DNA of 14,476 nt, taken from the NCBI GenBank assembly GCA_013152045.1, contig JAADGZ010000043.1, positions 1-14,476 of the forward strand, read 5' to 3'. Positions 1 through 5,916 of the stretch are shown piece after piece. This DNA comes from Gammaproteobacteria bacterium (GTDB lineage: Bacteria; Pseudomonadota; Gammaproteobacteria; UBA6429; Thiohalophilaceae). How positions within the stretch are numbered: the first letter of the stretch is position 1; each line of letters starts with the position of its first letter. The notes under the pieces are model-generated. The model was not told where the DNA came from, did not search any database, and saw only the letters and a list, made by a program, of their open reading frames with translations. Made by a program: the position numbers and the translations under genes.

Positions 1-184
1 CCACTGTGACGGAAAGAAAATTGCCATTATTGCTGGGCCGTGATTTGCTTTCAAGTATTTCTGCTTCATCAACATGGCGGGCGATGATAGCCATAACATG
101 ATTTTCAAACCCGGCATCATGCCTCCCCATTACTTTGAGGGGAAATTCACAGGGAAATTCAAACAGGGTCTCGTCAGTGTTCAT
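1..184 (-). CDS. ybeD: YbeD/DUF493 family protein, 3' end outside window
   Basis: A partial reading frame runs from the ATG at 184 off the left edge (61 codons visible). The product starts MNTDETLFEFPCEFPLKVMG and continues with a VDEAEILESKSRPSNNGNFLSVTV-type segment (part seen here). This matches the small YbeD/DUF493 proteins of about 90 residues, which have a ferredoxin/ACT-like fold; the Phe-Pro, Lys-Val-Met-Gly and Ser-x-x-Gly-Asn-(Phe/Tyr) positions are typical. The biochemical role of the family is not established; an ACT-like regulatory role is often suggested. It follows dat by 41 nt on the same strand, and in related gammaproteobacteria lipB and lipA (lipoate synthesis) come next, so they probably lie just outside. 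The frame stays open upstream to a TTG at 220, but the ATG at 184 fits the family length better. No strong Shine-Dalgarno site is visible for either start. Confidence 0.85.
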   Translation of the reverse strand, partial: MNTDETLFEFPCEFPLKVMGRHDAGFENHVMAIIARHVDEAEILESKSRPSNNGNFLSVTV

Positions 185-225
185 GTAATGGTATTTGGGT
201 TCCCGTCGATGAAATTTCAAGTCAT

Positions 226-1116
226 CTATGTTTCTGCACCTGTTCGCAGTTGTTGTTTGTAAGCCTGATAAATCGTGATCATTTTTTGCCACAGGGGACC
301 GGCCGTTCCTGTGCCTATGGTTTTTTCATTCAGGCGGGTGACAGGAATGATCTCCTTGGTTGAACTGGATAACCAGACTTCATCAGCCGAAAGTAATTCG
401 GCTTCACTAATCGATGTTTCTTCACAGGCCAGGCCATTTTTCTGTGCCAGTTCGACAATCAAATCGCGGGTGACACCGGGTAGCAGTTGTTCGCTCTTGG
501 CGGGTGTTTTGATCACGCCCTTGCTGACTATAAACAGATTGCTGGCCGAGCCTTCGCTAACCTGGCCTTCACGTACCAGGATAGCTTCGCTGGCATGTTT
601 CTCAGTAGCCTCTTGTTTGAGCAGAATATTGGGCAGCAGGGCGATAGTTTTTACGTTGCAATAACGCCAGCGAATGTCATCCAGGGTAATAGCACTGATG
701 CCGGTCTGTATTTTTTCCATATCTGCGGCAAGTAGCGGATTGCTCATGGCAAAGACCGTGGCCGGGGTATTTTCCGGAAAGCTATGGTCACGTTTGGCCA
801 CGCCACGCGTTAGCTGCAGGTAAATGGATTGATCCCCATTGTTTTGATCCTGATTTTTTTCCACCAGCTGTTGCAGCATGTTCTGCCATTCACTATTGCT
901 TAGTGGGTTAGCTAACTTGATTGCCTTGAGACTGTTATCCAGCCGTTGCAGATGCTGCTGCAGACGAAACAGGTGACCGGCATAGGCTGGGATGACTTCA
1001 TAGACACCATCGCCAAAAATAAAACCACGATCAAGGACCGAGACTTTTGCTTGATCCAGGGGCTGGTAACTGCCATTCAGATAACATATAGAGGATAAGG
1101 ACATGGATCGGCCCAT
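226..1116 (-). CDS. dat: D-amino-acid aminotransferase (class IV, PLP)
   Basis: Class IV PLP aminotransferase of 296 residues. It transfers amino groups between D-amino acids and 2-oxo acids, typically D-alanine plus 2-oxoglutarate giving pyruvate plus D-glutamate, in the cytoplasm. Visible features: the DRGFIFGDGVYEV segment (29-41), Arg104, the Arg109-x-His111 pair that in Bacillus D-alanine aminotransferase holds the substrate carboxylate, the Schiff-base lysine Lys156 in RYCNVK, and Glu188 in SEGSASN, which contacts the PLP pyridine nitrogen. The Arg/His pair favours the D-specific enzyme over IlvE or aminodeoxychorismate lyase. The frame opens at 1116, one base after the dacA stop. An in-frame ATG at 1104 (residue 5) fits the family N-terminus better, and neither start has a strong Shine-Dalgarno site. 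Coupling to dacA suggests handling of D-alanine released by wall trimming, which is inference. Confidence 0.9.
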   Translation of the reverse strand: MGRSMSLSSICYLNGSYQPLDQAKVSVLDRGFIFGDGVYEVIPAYAGHLFRLQQHLQRLDNSLKAIKLANPLSNSEWQNMLQQLVEKNQDQNNGDQSIYLQLTRGVAKRDHSFPENTPATVFAMSNPLLAADMEKIQTGISAITLDDIRWRYCNVKTIALLPNILLKQEATEKHASEAILVREGQVSEGSASNLFIVSKGVIKTPAKSEQLLPGVTRDLIVELAQKNGLACEETSISEAELLSADEVWLSSSTKEIIPVTRLNEKTIGTGTAGPLWQKMITIYQAYKQQLRTGAET

Positions 1117-1117
1117 C

Positions 1118-2260
1118 TTATTTAAACATGAGAGCGATATTATCGGTCAATTTGCGCCAGAGCCCGCCTTCAGCGACGTCTTTAAGGGCGACCAGTGGCC
1201 GTTGTGCCAGTTGTTGTTCGCCAAGCATGACATTGACGGTACCATAGGGTTGTCCTTTGCTGGCTGGGGCAACGATCATGCTGTTGATATTCATATTAGC
1301 TTTTATCTTTTTACGGGTTCCTCGGGGAGCCGTAATGTAGAGTGTTTGTTCTAATCCCAGGGGCAGGGTTTTGGTTTCACCTTTCCATATGCGCATGCTG
1401 GTCAGCGTTTCATTGGCCTTGTACAGGGCAAAGCTTTCATAAAAGCGGAAACCATAGTTGAGCAGAGCGCGGCTGGCGCTGGCTCGAGCACTATCGGATG
1501 GTGTGCCAAGGACCACTGAAATTAGACGCATGTTGCCCTGCTTGGCCGAGGCAATCAAACAATAACCAGCAGATTCAGTATGTCCGGTTTTCATACCATC
1601 AACACTGTCGTCCAGCCATAGCAGGCGGTTGCGGTTGTATTGTTTGATATTGTTATAAGTGAATTCTCTGGTTTTGTACCAGGGGTAGTAAGCGGGAAAG
1701 TCGCGGATCAGGGCCATGGCAATGCGGGCGAGATCATGGGCGGTCGTATAATGATTGGGATTGGGCCAGCCTGTACTATTCACGAAGTGGGTATTTTTCA
1801 GGCCCATGCTTTCGGCATGTTTATTCATCAGGGTGACAAAGGCGCTTTCGCTGCCGCCAACGTGTTCAGCCAGCGCTACGCTGGCATCATTGCCGGACTG
1901 GATGATCATGCCTTTTAACAAGTCTTCCACGCTGACGCGTTTATTGACTTCGATGAACATGCGTGAACCTTTCATGCGCCAGGCTTTTTCGCTGATTTTG
2001 ACCTGATCTTTTAGACTGATACTGCCGGACTGGATTTCATAAAAGACCACATAAGCGGTCATCAATTTAGTCAGACTGGCTGGCTCAATACGCTTGTCCA
2101 TGTTCTTTGAAGCTATGATATAGCCACTTTTTTGATCGAGCAGCAAATAGGCTTTGGCTGGAATATCCGGCGCGGTAGGCACAAGTTTTGGATTGGCTAG
2201 CAGTAGCTGGCTAAAGCCAGTAAGAAGTAAAAAGATAATAACGGTTAACGATTTACGCAT
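1118..2260 (-). CDS. dacA: D-alanyl-D-alanine carboxypeptidase (PBP5/6 family)
   Basis: Periplasmic, membrane-attached low-molecular-weight penicillin-binding protein of 380 residues, the usual family length. It removes the terminal D-alanine from pentapeptide side chains, limiting cross-linking and helping keep cell diameter. A signal peptide covers about residues 1-22 (hydrophobic core after MRKS, ending LLLA-N). All three serine-peptidase motifs are present: SLTK at 62-65 (nucleophile Ser62), SGN at 122-124 and KTG at 224-226. A PBP5-type C-terminal beta domain follows (about 275-355), then an amphipathic C-terminal helix around LWRKLTDNIALMFK that would anchor it to the inner membrane. 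The ATG at 2260 has GAGG five bases upstream. Upstream lies the oppositely oriented sensor cassette, so dacA probably has its own promoter in 2261-2569. dat follows after one base. Confidence 0.95.
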   Translation of the reverse strand: MRKSLTVIIFLLLTGFSQLLLANPKLVPTAPDIPAKAYLLLDQKSGYIIASKNMDKRIEPASLTKLMTAYVVFYEIQSGSISLKDQVKISEKAWRMKGSRMFIEVNKRVSVEDLLKGMIIQSGNDASVALAEHVGGSESAFVTLMNKHAESMGLKNTHFVNSTGWPNPNHYTTAHDLARIAMALIRDFPAYYPWYKTREFTYNNIKQYNRNRLLWLDDSVDGMKTGHTESAGYCLIASAKQGNMRLISVVLGTPSDSARASASRALLNYGFRFYESFALYKANETLTSMRIWKGETKTLPLGLEQTLYITAPRGTRKKIKANMNINSMIVAPASKGQPYGTVNVMLGEQQLAQRPLVALKDVAEGGLWRKLTDNIALMFK

Positions 2261-2358
2261 GGTTGCCTCAACACTTCTGAATTTGGGGGTATTTTACAGT
2301 TTCTGGCGACTTAAACATAGCGGCGTGTCAGTAAATAAAAATATGAATACTCTATTTT

Positions 2359-2375
2359 GAGTCTATATTAGACTC
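2359..2375. promoter_or_regulatory. Perfect 17-bp dyad, possible operator
   Basis: GAGTCTA and TAGACTC are exact reverse complements separated by TAT. The site lies 99 bp upstream of the dacA start and 110 bp upstream of the -10 box serving the cassette, so a dimeric regulator bound here could affect either side. The sequence is not one I can assign to a known regulator. The size and symmetry fit a dimeric helix-turn-helix operator, but a chance palindrome in AT-rich DNA is possible. Confidence 0.3.
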
Positions 2376-2484
2376 CAGGCAGGAGCCGTGTGAATGTTGT
2401 TTAAATCCAGAAAGAATATGAATAACGGATAAAGGATGTTAACGGGACTGTTGGTTTGCTTGTATTACCATTACTTTAAGTCGA

Positions 2485-2490
2485 TATAAT
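2485..2490 (+). promoter_or_regulatory. Candidate -10 box for the sensor cassette
   Basis: An exact TATAAT lies 80 bp upstream of the ATG at 2570. No good -35 is found at 16-18 bp; the nearest TTGCTT (2456-2461) is 23 bp away, which is too far. The promoter may therefore be weak, activator-dependent, or not real. Confidence 0.35.
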
Positions 2491-2569
2491 TTATCGCAAA
2501 AAATCTTAAGTTGCTCTCCAGATTTGTCGCTAAAAAACACATTACATCGTTTATTCAAAGCAGGATAGC

Positions 2570-2917
2570 ATGACACAATCGTTAGGAAGAGAAGACAATA
2601 TATTGATTGCGGCAGCAACCATAAGTTCAGAATTACGTGAGGTGCGCAAGATTGCACGGGAAATGTCGCTGGGGGTCATGAATGCTAAGGCTATTTCCCA
2701 TCGTGCGGGTGATACGGCGAGAGGCTTTCGGCCAATTACCGATTTTATTGATGAAATGGCGCATAAGATTATTACTCGGGTTAACCAGATTTCCAAAAAG
2801 TCCGTTGAGTTTTCACACCTGGCGGTACGGCATCGGCATTTGAGCCAGACCAGAGGACATTACCAACAAATTATTGAACGAGGTGATGACGCCATATCAA
2901 TTCGTTGCAGACGGTGA
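2570..2917 (+). CDS. Chemoreceptor-tip-like coiled-coil protein, N-terminal part of a split gene
   Basis: 115 residues, no signal peptide or membrane segment, mostly helical. Residues 38-67 resemble the cytoplasmic hairpin tip of methyl-accepting chemotaxis proteins: NA..(A/V)...RAGD..RGF..I...I..MA, compared with [20 protein letters not shown] in Tsr. The glutamate usual after the NAA(I/V) segment is missing here. The start is supported by AGGA five bases before the ATG. The frame closes at a TGA (2915-2917) that overlaps the ATG of the next frame, and the last residues (ISIRCRR) break the helical pattern. The most likely reading is that 2570-3201 was one gene of about 210 residues now shifted by one base (base loss or sequence error). 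Two coupled small genes are the alternative. Because it feeds directly into an ODP gene, a role in oxygen or iron signalling to a chemosensory array is inferred. Confidence 0.6.
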   Translation: MTQSLGREDNILIAAATISSELREVRKIAREMSLGVMNAKAISHRAGDTARGFRPITDFIDEMAHKIITRVNQISKKSVEFSHLAVRHRHLSQTRGHYQQIIERGDDAISIRCRR

Positions 2918-3201
2918 TGAACAAGCTTGGCGAAGAATCAGGGCAATGTCGGAAAAACTTTATCATCATGACTAGAATGTTAAGCAGTCTGCTGGGGGAT
3001 ATTCAGCGCAGCACCCGCGGTGCGCAAATTATATCCGCAACTTCGCGGGTCGAGGCATCCCGGGCTGAAGGTTTTAGCCAGAGCCTGGAAGTCATCGCCA
3101 ACCAGGTTGACAACGCAACGGATAATATACGCCGGCGTTTGCAGATCAGCGACGATCATCTAACCGGGGTTTTGAATTTTCTTTACAGGGAAGAAGAATA
3201 G
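2917..3201 (+). CDS. Chemoreceptor-tip-like coiled-coil protein, C-terminal part of a split gene
   Basis: 94 residues from the ATG at 2917; the frame is open back to a TGA at 2887-2889. It carries a second receptor-tip-like segment, residues 40-70: ATSRVEASRAEGF followed by LEVIANQVDN. This aligns without gaps to the V-E-A-x-R-A ... V-V-A-x-E-V-x-N pattern of chemoreceptor tips and keeps the Val-Glu-Ala-x-Arg-Ala core missing in the first half. The rest is amphipathic helix, with no membrane segment. The codons just before 2917 (NSLQTV) still read as helix, which supports continuity with the preceding frame. The ATG has only a weak GCAGACGG upstream. The stop TAG (3199-3201) abuts the ATG of the diiron gene, so the two are translationally coupled. 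Precise function unknown. Confidence 0.55.
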   Translation: MNKLGEESGQCRKNFIIMTRMLSSLLGDIQRSTRGAQIISATSRVEASRAEGFSQSLEVIANQVDNATDNIRRRLQISDDHLTGVLNFLYREEE

Positions 3202-3933
3202 ATGAAATCAATAAAAATTTATGACCAGGGGCATCAGTGGGTTGTTTTTGGCCGTGATCCAGACAAGCCAGAAAAGATTATCGATACCAATCAGTATATG
3301 GTGAAAGTGGGAGACCGCGCCTTGCTCCTGGATCCGGGGGGCAGTGAAATATTTGCACCCATGTTGACCGCCATACTGGAATATGTTCGAGTTGAACAGA
3401 TTACAGATCTCTTTGCCTCACATCAGGATCCTGACATTATTTCTTCTCTGGGTTTGTGGGAAGAGGCCGTGCCCAATAGTCGTTTGCACACACCTTGGTT
3501 GTGGGAAGGTTTTCTTCGACACTTCGGTTCGCAGGAAATTGAATTTATTCCGATTGCCGATGAGGGTGGTGTCATTGATATGGGGGCAATCAAGCTACAA
3601 TTGATCCCGGCGCATTATCTTCATTCCTCAGGCAATTTTCACGTCTATGATCCCGTTGCAAAGATTCTGATGAGTGGTGATGTGGGTGCCGCACTTGAAG
3701 CCCCTGAATCCCCCATGTTTGTGGAAGACTTTGGCGAACATATTGGCAAGATGAAAATGTTTCACCAACGTTGGATGCCATCCAATCGCGCCAAGCAGGA
3801 CTGGATTGAACGGGTACGAAAACTGGATATCGAGATCATGGCCCCACAACATGGGCGTATGTTTAAGGGTGACGATGTTGGTCGTTTTCTTGATTGGTTC
3901 GAAGCGCTGGAAGTCGGCGTAGCTATACCTTAA
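3202..3933 (+). CDS. Diiron metallo-beta-lactamase-fold oxygen-binding (ODP-type) protein
   Basis: 243 residues, soluble, no signal peptide. It matches the beta-lactamase-fold half of flavodiiron proteins without a flavodoxin domain, the arrangement called ODP. Proposed metal ligands: His74, Asp76 and Asp78 in ASHQDPDI, His138 in PAHYLHS, Asp160 in MSGDVGA and His217 in APQHGRM. These correspond to the H-x-E-x-D ... H ... D ... H ligand set of flavodiiron enzymes, with Asp in place of the usual Glu at position 76. Without flavin the protein is unlikely to be an efficient oxygen or NO reductase. In Treponema denticola an ODP serves as an iron/oxygen sensor for chemotaxis, so sensing is the favoured role; an oxygenase-like or hydrolase activity is an alternative. 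AGGGAAGAAG precedes the ATG, which directly follows the stop of the receptor-tip gene. Confidence 0.85.
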   Translation: MKSIKIYDQGHQWVVFGRDPDKPEKIIDTNQYMVKVGDRALLLDPGGSEIFAPMLTAILEYVRVEQITDLFASHQDPDIISSLGLWEEAVPNSRLHTPWLWEGFLRHFGSQEIEFIPIADEGGVIDMGAIKLQLIPAHYLHSSGNFHVYDPVAKILMSGDVGAALEAPESPMFVEDFGEHIGKMKMFHQRWMPSNRAKQDWIERVRKLDIEIMAPQHGRMFKGDDVGRFLDWFEALEVGVAIP

Positions 3934-3946
3934 ATCAGGCGTAGTT

Positions 3947-3978
3947 TGTTGGGCTTCGCTTTGCTCAGCCCAACCTAC
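3947..3978 (+). repeat. 32-bp palindromic repeat, copy 1 (REP-like hairpin)
   Basis: This copy is the exact reverse complement of 4031-4062. Each copy folds by itself: GTTGGGCT (3948-3955) pairs with AGCCCAAC (3967-3974) around an 11-nt loop. It begins 14 bp past the stop of the diiron gene and is followed by TTTTT (3982-3986), so on the plus strand it could end transcription of the cassette. Sequences of this look are common intergenic repeats in proteobacteria, but I cannot assign a named family. Confidence 0.8.
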
Positions 3979-3986
3979 CGGTTTTT
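3948..3986 (+). terminator. Possible terminator after the diiron gene
   Basis: An 8-bp GC-rich stem with an 11-nt loop is followed, after seven bases, by a run of five T. The gap between stem and T-run is longer than ideal, so efficiency is uncertain. The location between convergent genes fits termination. Confidence 0.4.
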
Positions 3987-3987
3987 A

Positions 3988-4016
3988 TTAATTGATTACA
4001 ATATGCAGCTGAGTCA
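3988..4016 (-). repeat. Decayed duplicate of the rlpA 3' end
   Basis: This 29-bp stretch matches 4073-4101 (the last codons and stop of rlpA) at 22 of 29 positions, and all seven differences are transitions. Read on the minus strand in the rlpA frame it gives TQLHIVIN plus stop, against AQPHIVID plus stop in rlpA. It lies between the two inverted 32-bp repeats, which suggests it was duplicated when the repeat spread here. No similarity extends upstream of the 29 bp. Confidence 0.6.
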
Positions 4017-4030
4017 ATACCGAAATAAAT

Positions 4031-4062
4031 GTAGGTTGGGCTGAGCAAAGCGAAGCCCAACA
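4031..4062 (-). repeat. 32-bp palindromic repeat, copy 2 (inverted to copy 1)
   Basis: Exact inverted copy of 3947-3978, starting 11 bp past the rlpA stop. The two copies could form a long cruciform with a 52-nt loop, or each its own hairpin. On the minus strand it lies where the wall operon would otherwise read into the antisense of the sensor cassette. No T-run follows on that side. Confidence 0.8.
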
Positions 4063-4072
4063 TTGAGTGTTA

Positions 4073-4909
4073 TCAATCAATCACAATATGCGGCTGGGCC
4101 AGCCCCTGCTGGTTGATTTTCTTTGCTAGCCGATCCGCTTCGTCGACGTTGGCCAGGGGGCCGATGCGTACGCGGTATAGATGTTTGTCGGCATTGTAAA
4201 TGGCACGTATGTTTTGAATTTGTAATGCGGCCTGCAATTTTTGCTGTAACAGTTGCGCATTGTTGCGGCTGATAAAGGCACCGGCCTGTAGATACAGGTG
4301 GTATTGCAAAGGTGGTGTGGGGGCTGCTGGTTCTTCTATGCTGCTTGGTTTTGTTTTATTTGCCTGATAAAGGCGCGGATCGATGGCCTCTATTTCCACC
4401 ATGCCGGTGCCGCTGGCGGTGATACCGAGTTTTTTTGCTGCCGCCCAGGAGAGGTCAATAATCCGGTTGGCATGGAAGGGGCCGCGATCATTGACCTTGA
4501 CGATGACGCTGCGACCATTGCCCAGACGGGTGACGCGCACCCAGGTAGGCAGGGGCAATTGTTTGTGTGCGGCGGTCATGGCGTACATATTATAGGTTTC
4601 ACCGCTGGACGTGCGGTGGCCATGAAATTTTTTGCCATACCAGGATGCGATGCCGCGAGCGCGATAACCCTGGCTGCTTTTCATTACGCGATACGTACGG
4701 CCATTAACCCGATAACTGCTGGGATTACCGTATTTGCTGGGTGCTTCGTTGCGGGGAACAGCATCGGGGATTTGGCTGATGTCGACGTTTTTGTCTGGCG
4801 CGCGATCCTGGTTTATCTGGTAGCGGTCGTTTCTGATGGTGCCGCAGGCGCTAACAAAGAGTAGGCTGGAAAGTAGTAGCAGGGTATTTTTGTAATAGTG
4901 GCGCTTCAT
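4073..4909 (-). CDS. rlpA: Septal-ring-type lytic transglycosylase RlpA, lipoprotein
   Basis: 278-residue lipoprotein. The signal peptide ends in a lipobox, VSAC, with Cys22 as the lipidated residue. A double-psi beta-barrel domain covers about residues 84-175 and holds the RGIASWYG(K/x)KFHG.RTSSGE core; Glu104, His115 and Asp141 (in VNDRGPF) are the expected catalytic-region residues. A SPOR domain follows at about 202-278 (LYLQAGAF...LYRVRIGPL), which binds denuded glycan strands at the division site. In Pseudomonas aeruginosa RlpA cleaves such strands; in Escherichia coli no activity is known. The start overlaps the mltB stop by three bases within ATGA, showing translational coupling. It is the last gene of the wall operon before the inserted cassette. 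Its 3' tail has a decayed duplicate at 3988-4016. Confidence 0.95.
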   Translation of the reverse strand: MKRHYYKNTLLLLSSLLFVSACGTIRNDRYQINQDRAPDKNVDISQIPDAVPRNEAPSKYGNPSSYRVNGRTYRVMKSSQGYRARGIASWYGKKFHGHRTSSGETYNMYAMTAAHKQLPLPTWVRVTRLGNGRSVIVKVNDRGPFHANRIIDLSWAAAKKLGITASGTGMVEIEAIDPRLYQANKTKPSSIEEPAAPTPPLQYHLYLQAGAFISRNNAQLLQQKLQAALQIQNIRAIYNADKHLYRVRIGPLANVDEADRLAKKINQQGLAQPHIVID

Positions 4910-5913
4910 CGGTTTTCGCGTAGCTGCTGGCTGAGCTGAAATACAGACATGGAATACAGGGCGCTATGATTATAGCGGCTGATGACATAGAAGTTAGGCC
5001 AGATTAGCCACTGTTCAGGGCCGTATTTCCCATCCAGTTCAATCAGCGAGCCTTGTATGTTTGCGGGCAGTCCTTTGGGTAGGTTGACGCCATGTGCGCG
5101 CAGTTCCTGCTGGCTCAGGTGGGGTTTAAGCAGATGCTGTCCATTAGCGCCGAGCAGCTTTTTATAGGCGTCGCCCCGAACGCTAACTTTGTTGGCAATG
5201 GGTTGGCCTTTTTTCCAGTGATGTTTTTTGAAATAGTTGGCTACGCTGCCAATCGCATCGGTTGGGTTGCGCCATAGATCTCGCTGCCCATCGCCGTTGA
5301 AGTCAATGGCATACTGGCGGAAACTGCTGGGCATGAATTGGGGCATTCCCATCGCACCGGCATAGGAGCCTTTTTGTTGCAGGGGATCAAGCCCTTCTTC
5401 TCGGCTCATGAGCAGATATTCCCGCAACTCTTTACGAAAGAACGGACTCCGAGGTGGGTAGGCGAAGGCCAGGGTGGCGAGGGCGTCGATTACCGGATAG
5501 CGGCCGGCATGTTTGCCGTAACGTGTTTCCACTCCAATGATGGCAACGATAATTTCTTCGGGAACACCAAAGGTTTTGCGAGCACGTTGCAGGCTGGCCT
5601 CATTGTCTCGCCAGAATTTGAGGCCACCAAGAAGCCGGTCGCGGGTGAGGAAGATGGGGCGATATTCACGCCAGGGTTTGCTTTCTGCCGGACGGGCGAT
5701 GGCATCGAGAATATTCTGATGAAGGCGGGTCTGGGCAAACAGTTTTTTCAGTTTGTCAGCACTGAAGTTATGTTTTGTTACCATCTCATTGATGAAATTA
5801 TTAAGCGATACGTTATTAGCGAAGTCGTTGGTGCCGGCCTGAACAAGGTTGGCGCTCAATAAAAGGACTATGAATAAAAGGTGTTTAAAATCGGGCATGG
5901 TTGGTCTGGACAT
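4906..5913 (-). CDS. mltB: Lytic murein transglycosylase B (MltB family)
   Basis: 335-residue periplasmic enzyme that cleaves the MurNAc-GlcNAc bond with formation of 1,6-anhydro-MurNAc. The catalytic glutamate is Glu129 in IIGVETRYGKH. Other MltB marks are QKGSYAGAMGMPQFMPSSF and an EF-hand-like DFNGDGQRDLW loop, the site that binds a cation in E. coli MltB. The N-terminus has a signal peptide ending near VQA (24-26) with no lipobox cysteine, so unlike E. coli MltB this one looks soluble or only signal-anchored. It starts three bases after the rodA stop and overlaps rlpA. A second in-frame ATG at residue 6 is possible, and neither start has a clear Shine-Dalgarno site. Confidence 0.94.
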   Translation of the reverse strand: MSRPTMPDFKHLLFIVLLLSANLVQAGTNDFANNVSLNNFINEMVTKHNFSADKLKKLFAQTRLHQNILDAIARPAESKPWREYRPIFLTRDRLLGGLKFWRDNEASLQRARKTFGVPEEIIVAIIGVETRYGKHAGRYPVIDALATLAFAYPPRSPFFRKELREYLLMSREEGLDPLQQKGSYAGAMGMPQFMPSSFRQYAIDFNGDGQRDLWRNPTDAIGSVANYFKKHHWKKGQPIANKVSVRGDAYKKLLGANGQHLLKPHLSQQELRAHGVNLPKGLPANIQGSLIELDGKYGPEQWLIWPNFYVISRYNHSALYSMSVFQLSQQLRENR

Positions 5914-5916
5914 CTT

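Larger units (their letters stand above)
2261..2569. other. Divergent intergenic region between dacA and the sensor cassette
   Basis: This 309-bp AT-rich stretch separates dacA (minus strand) from the receptor-tip gene (plus strand). It should carry promoters for both directions. Visible inside are a perfect 17-bp dyad at 2359-2375 and a consensus TATAAT at 2485-2490 on the plus strand. I see no convincing gene in it. The minus-strand frame that enters it from 2657 has no family resemblance and overlaps the coding region of the plus-strand gene. Confidence 0.6.

Noticed and set aside
2439..2657. A minus-strand frame of 72 residues between dacA and the sensor cassette
   Set aside because: Overlaps the start of the receptor-tip gene, has no family resemblance and no ribosome site.
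2887..2917. Programmed -1 ribosomal frameshift in the receptor-tip gene
   Set aside because: No X-XXY-YYZ slippery site or evident downstream pseudoknot; base loss, sequence error or two coupled genes explain it better.
4298..4864. A 188-residue plus-strand frame opposite rlpA
   Set aside because: Shadow of rlpA codon bias; rlpA has a lipobox, catalytic domain and SPOR domain in the other frame.
5338..5862. A 174-residue plus-strand frame opposite mltB
   Set aside because: Antisense to MltB including its catalytic motif; no independent support.
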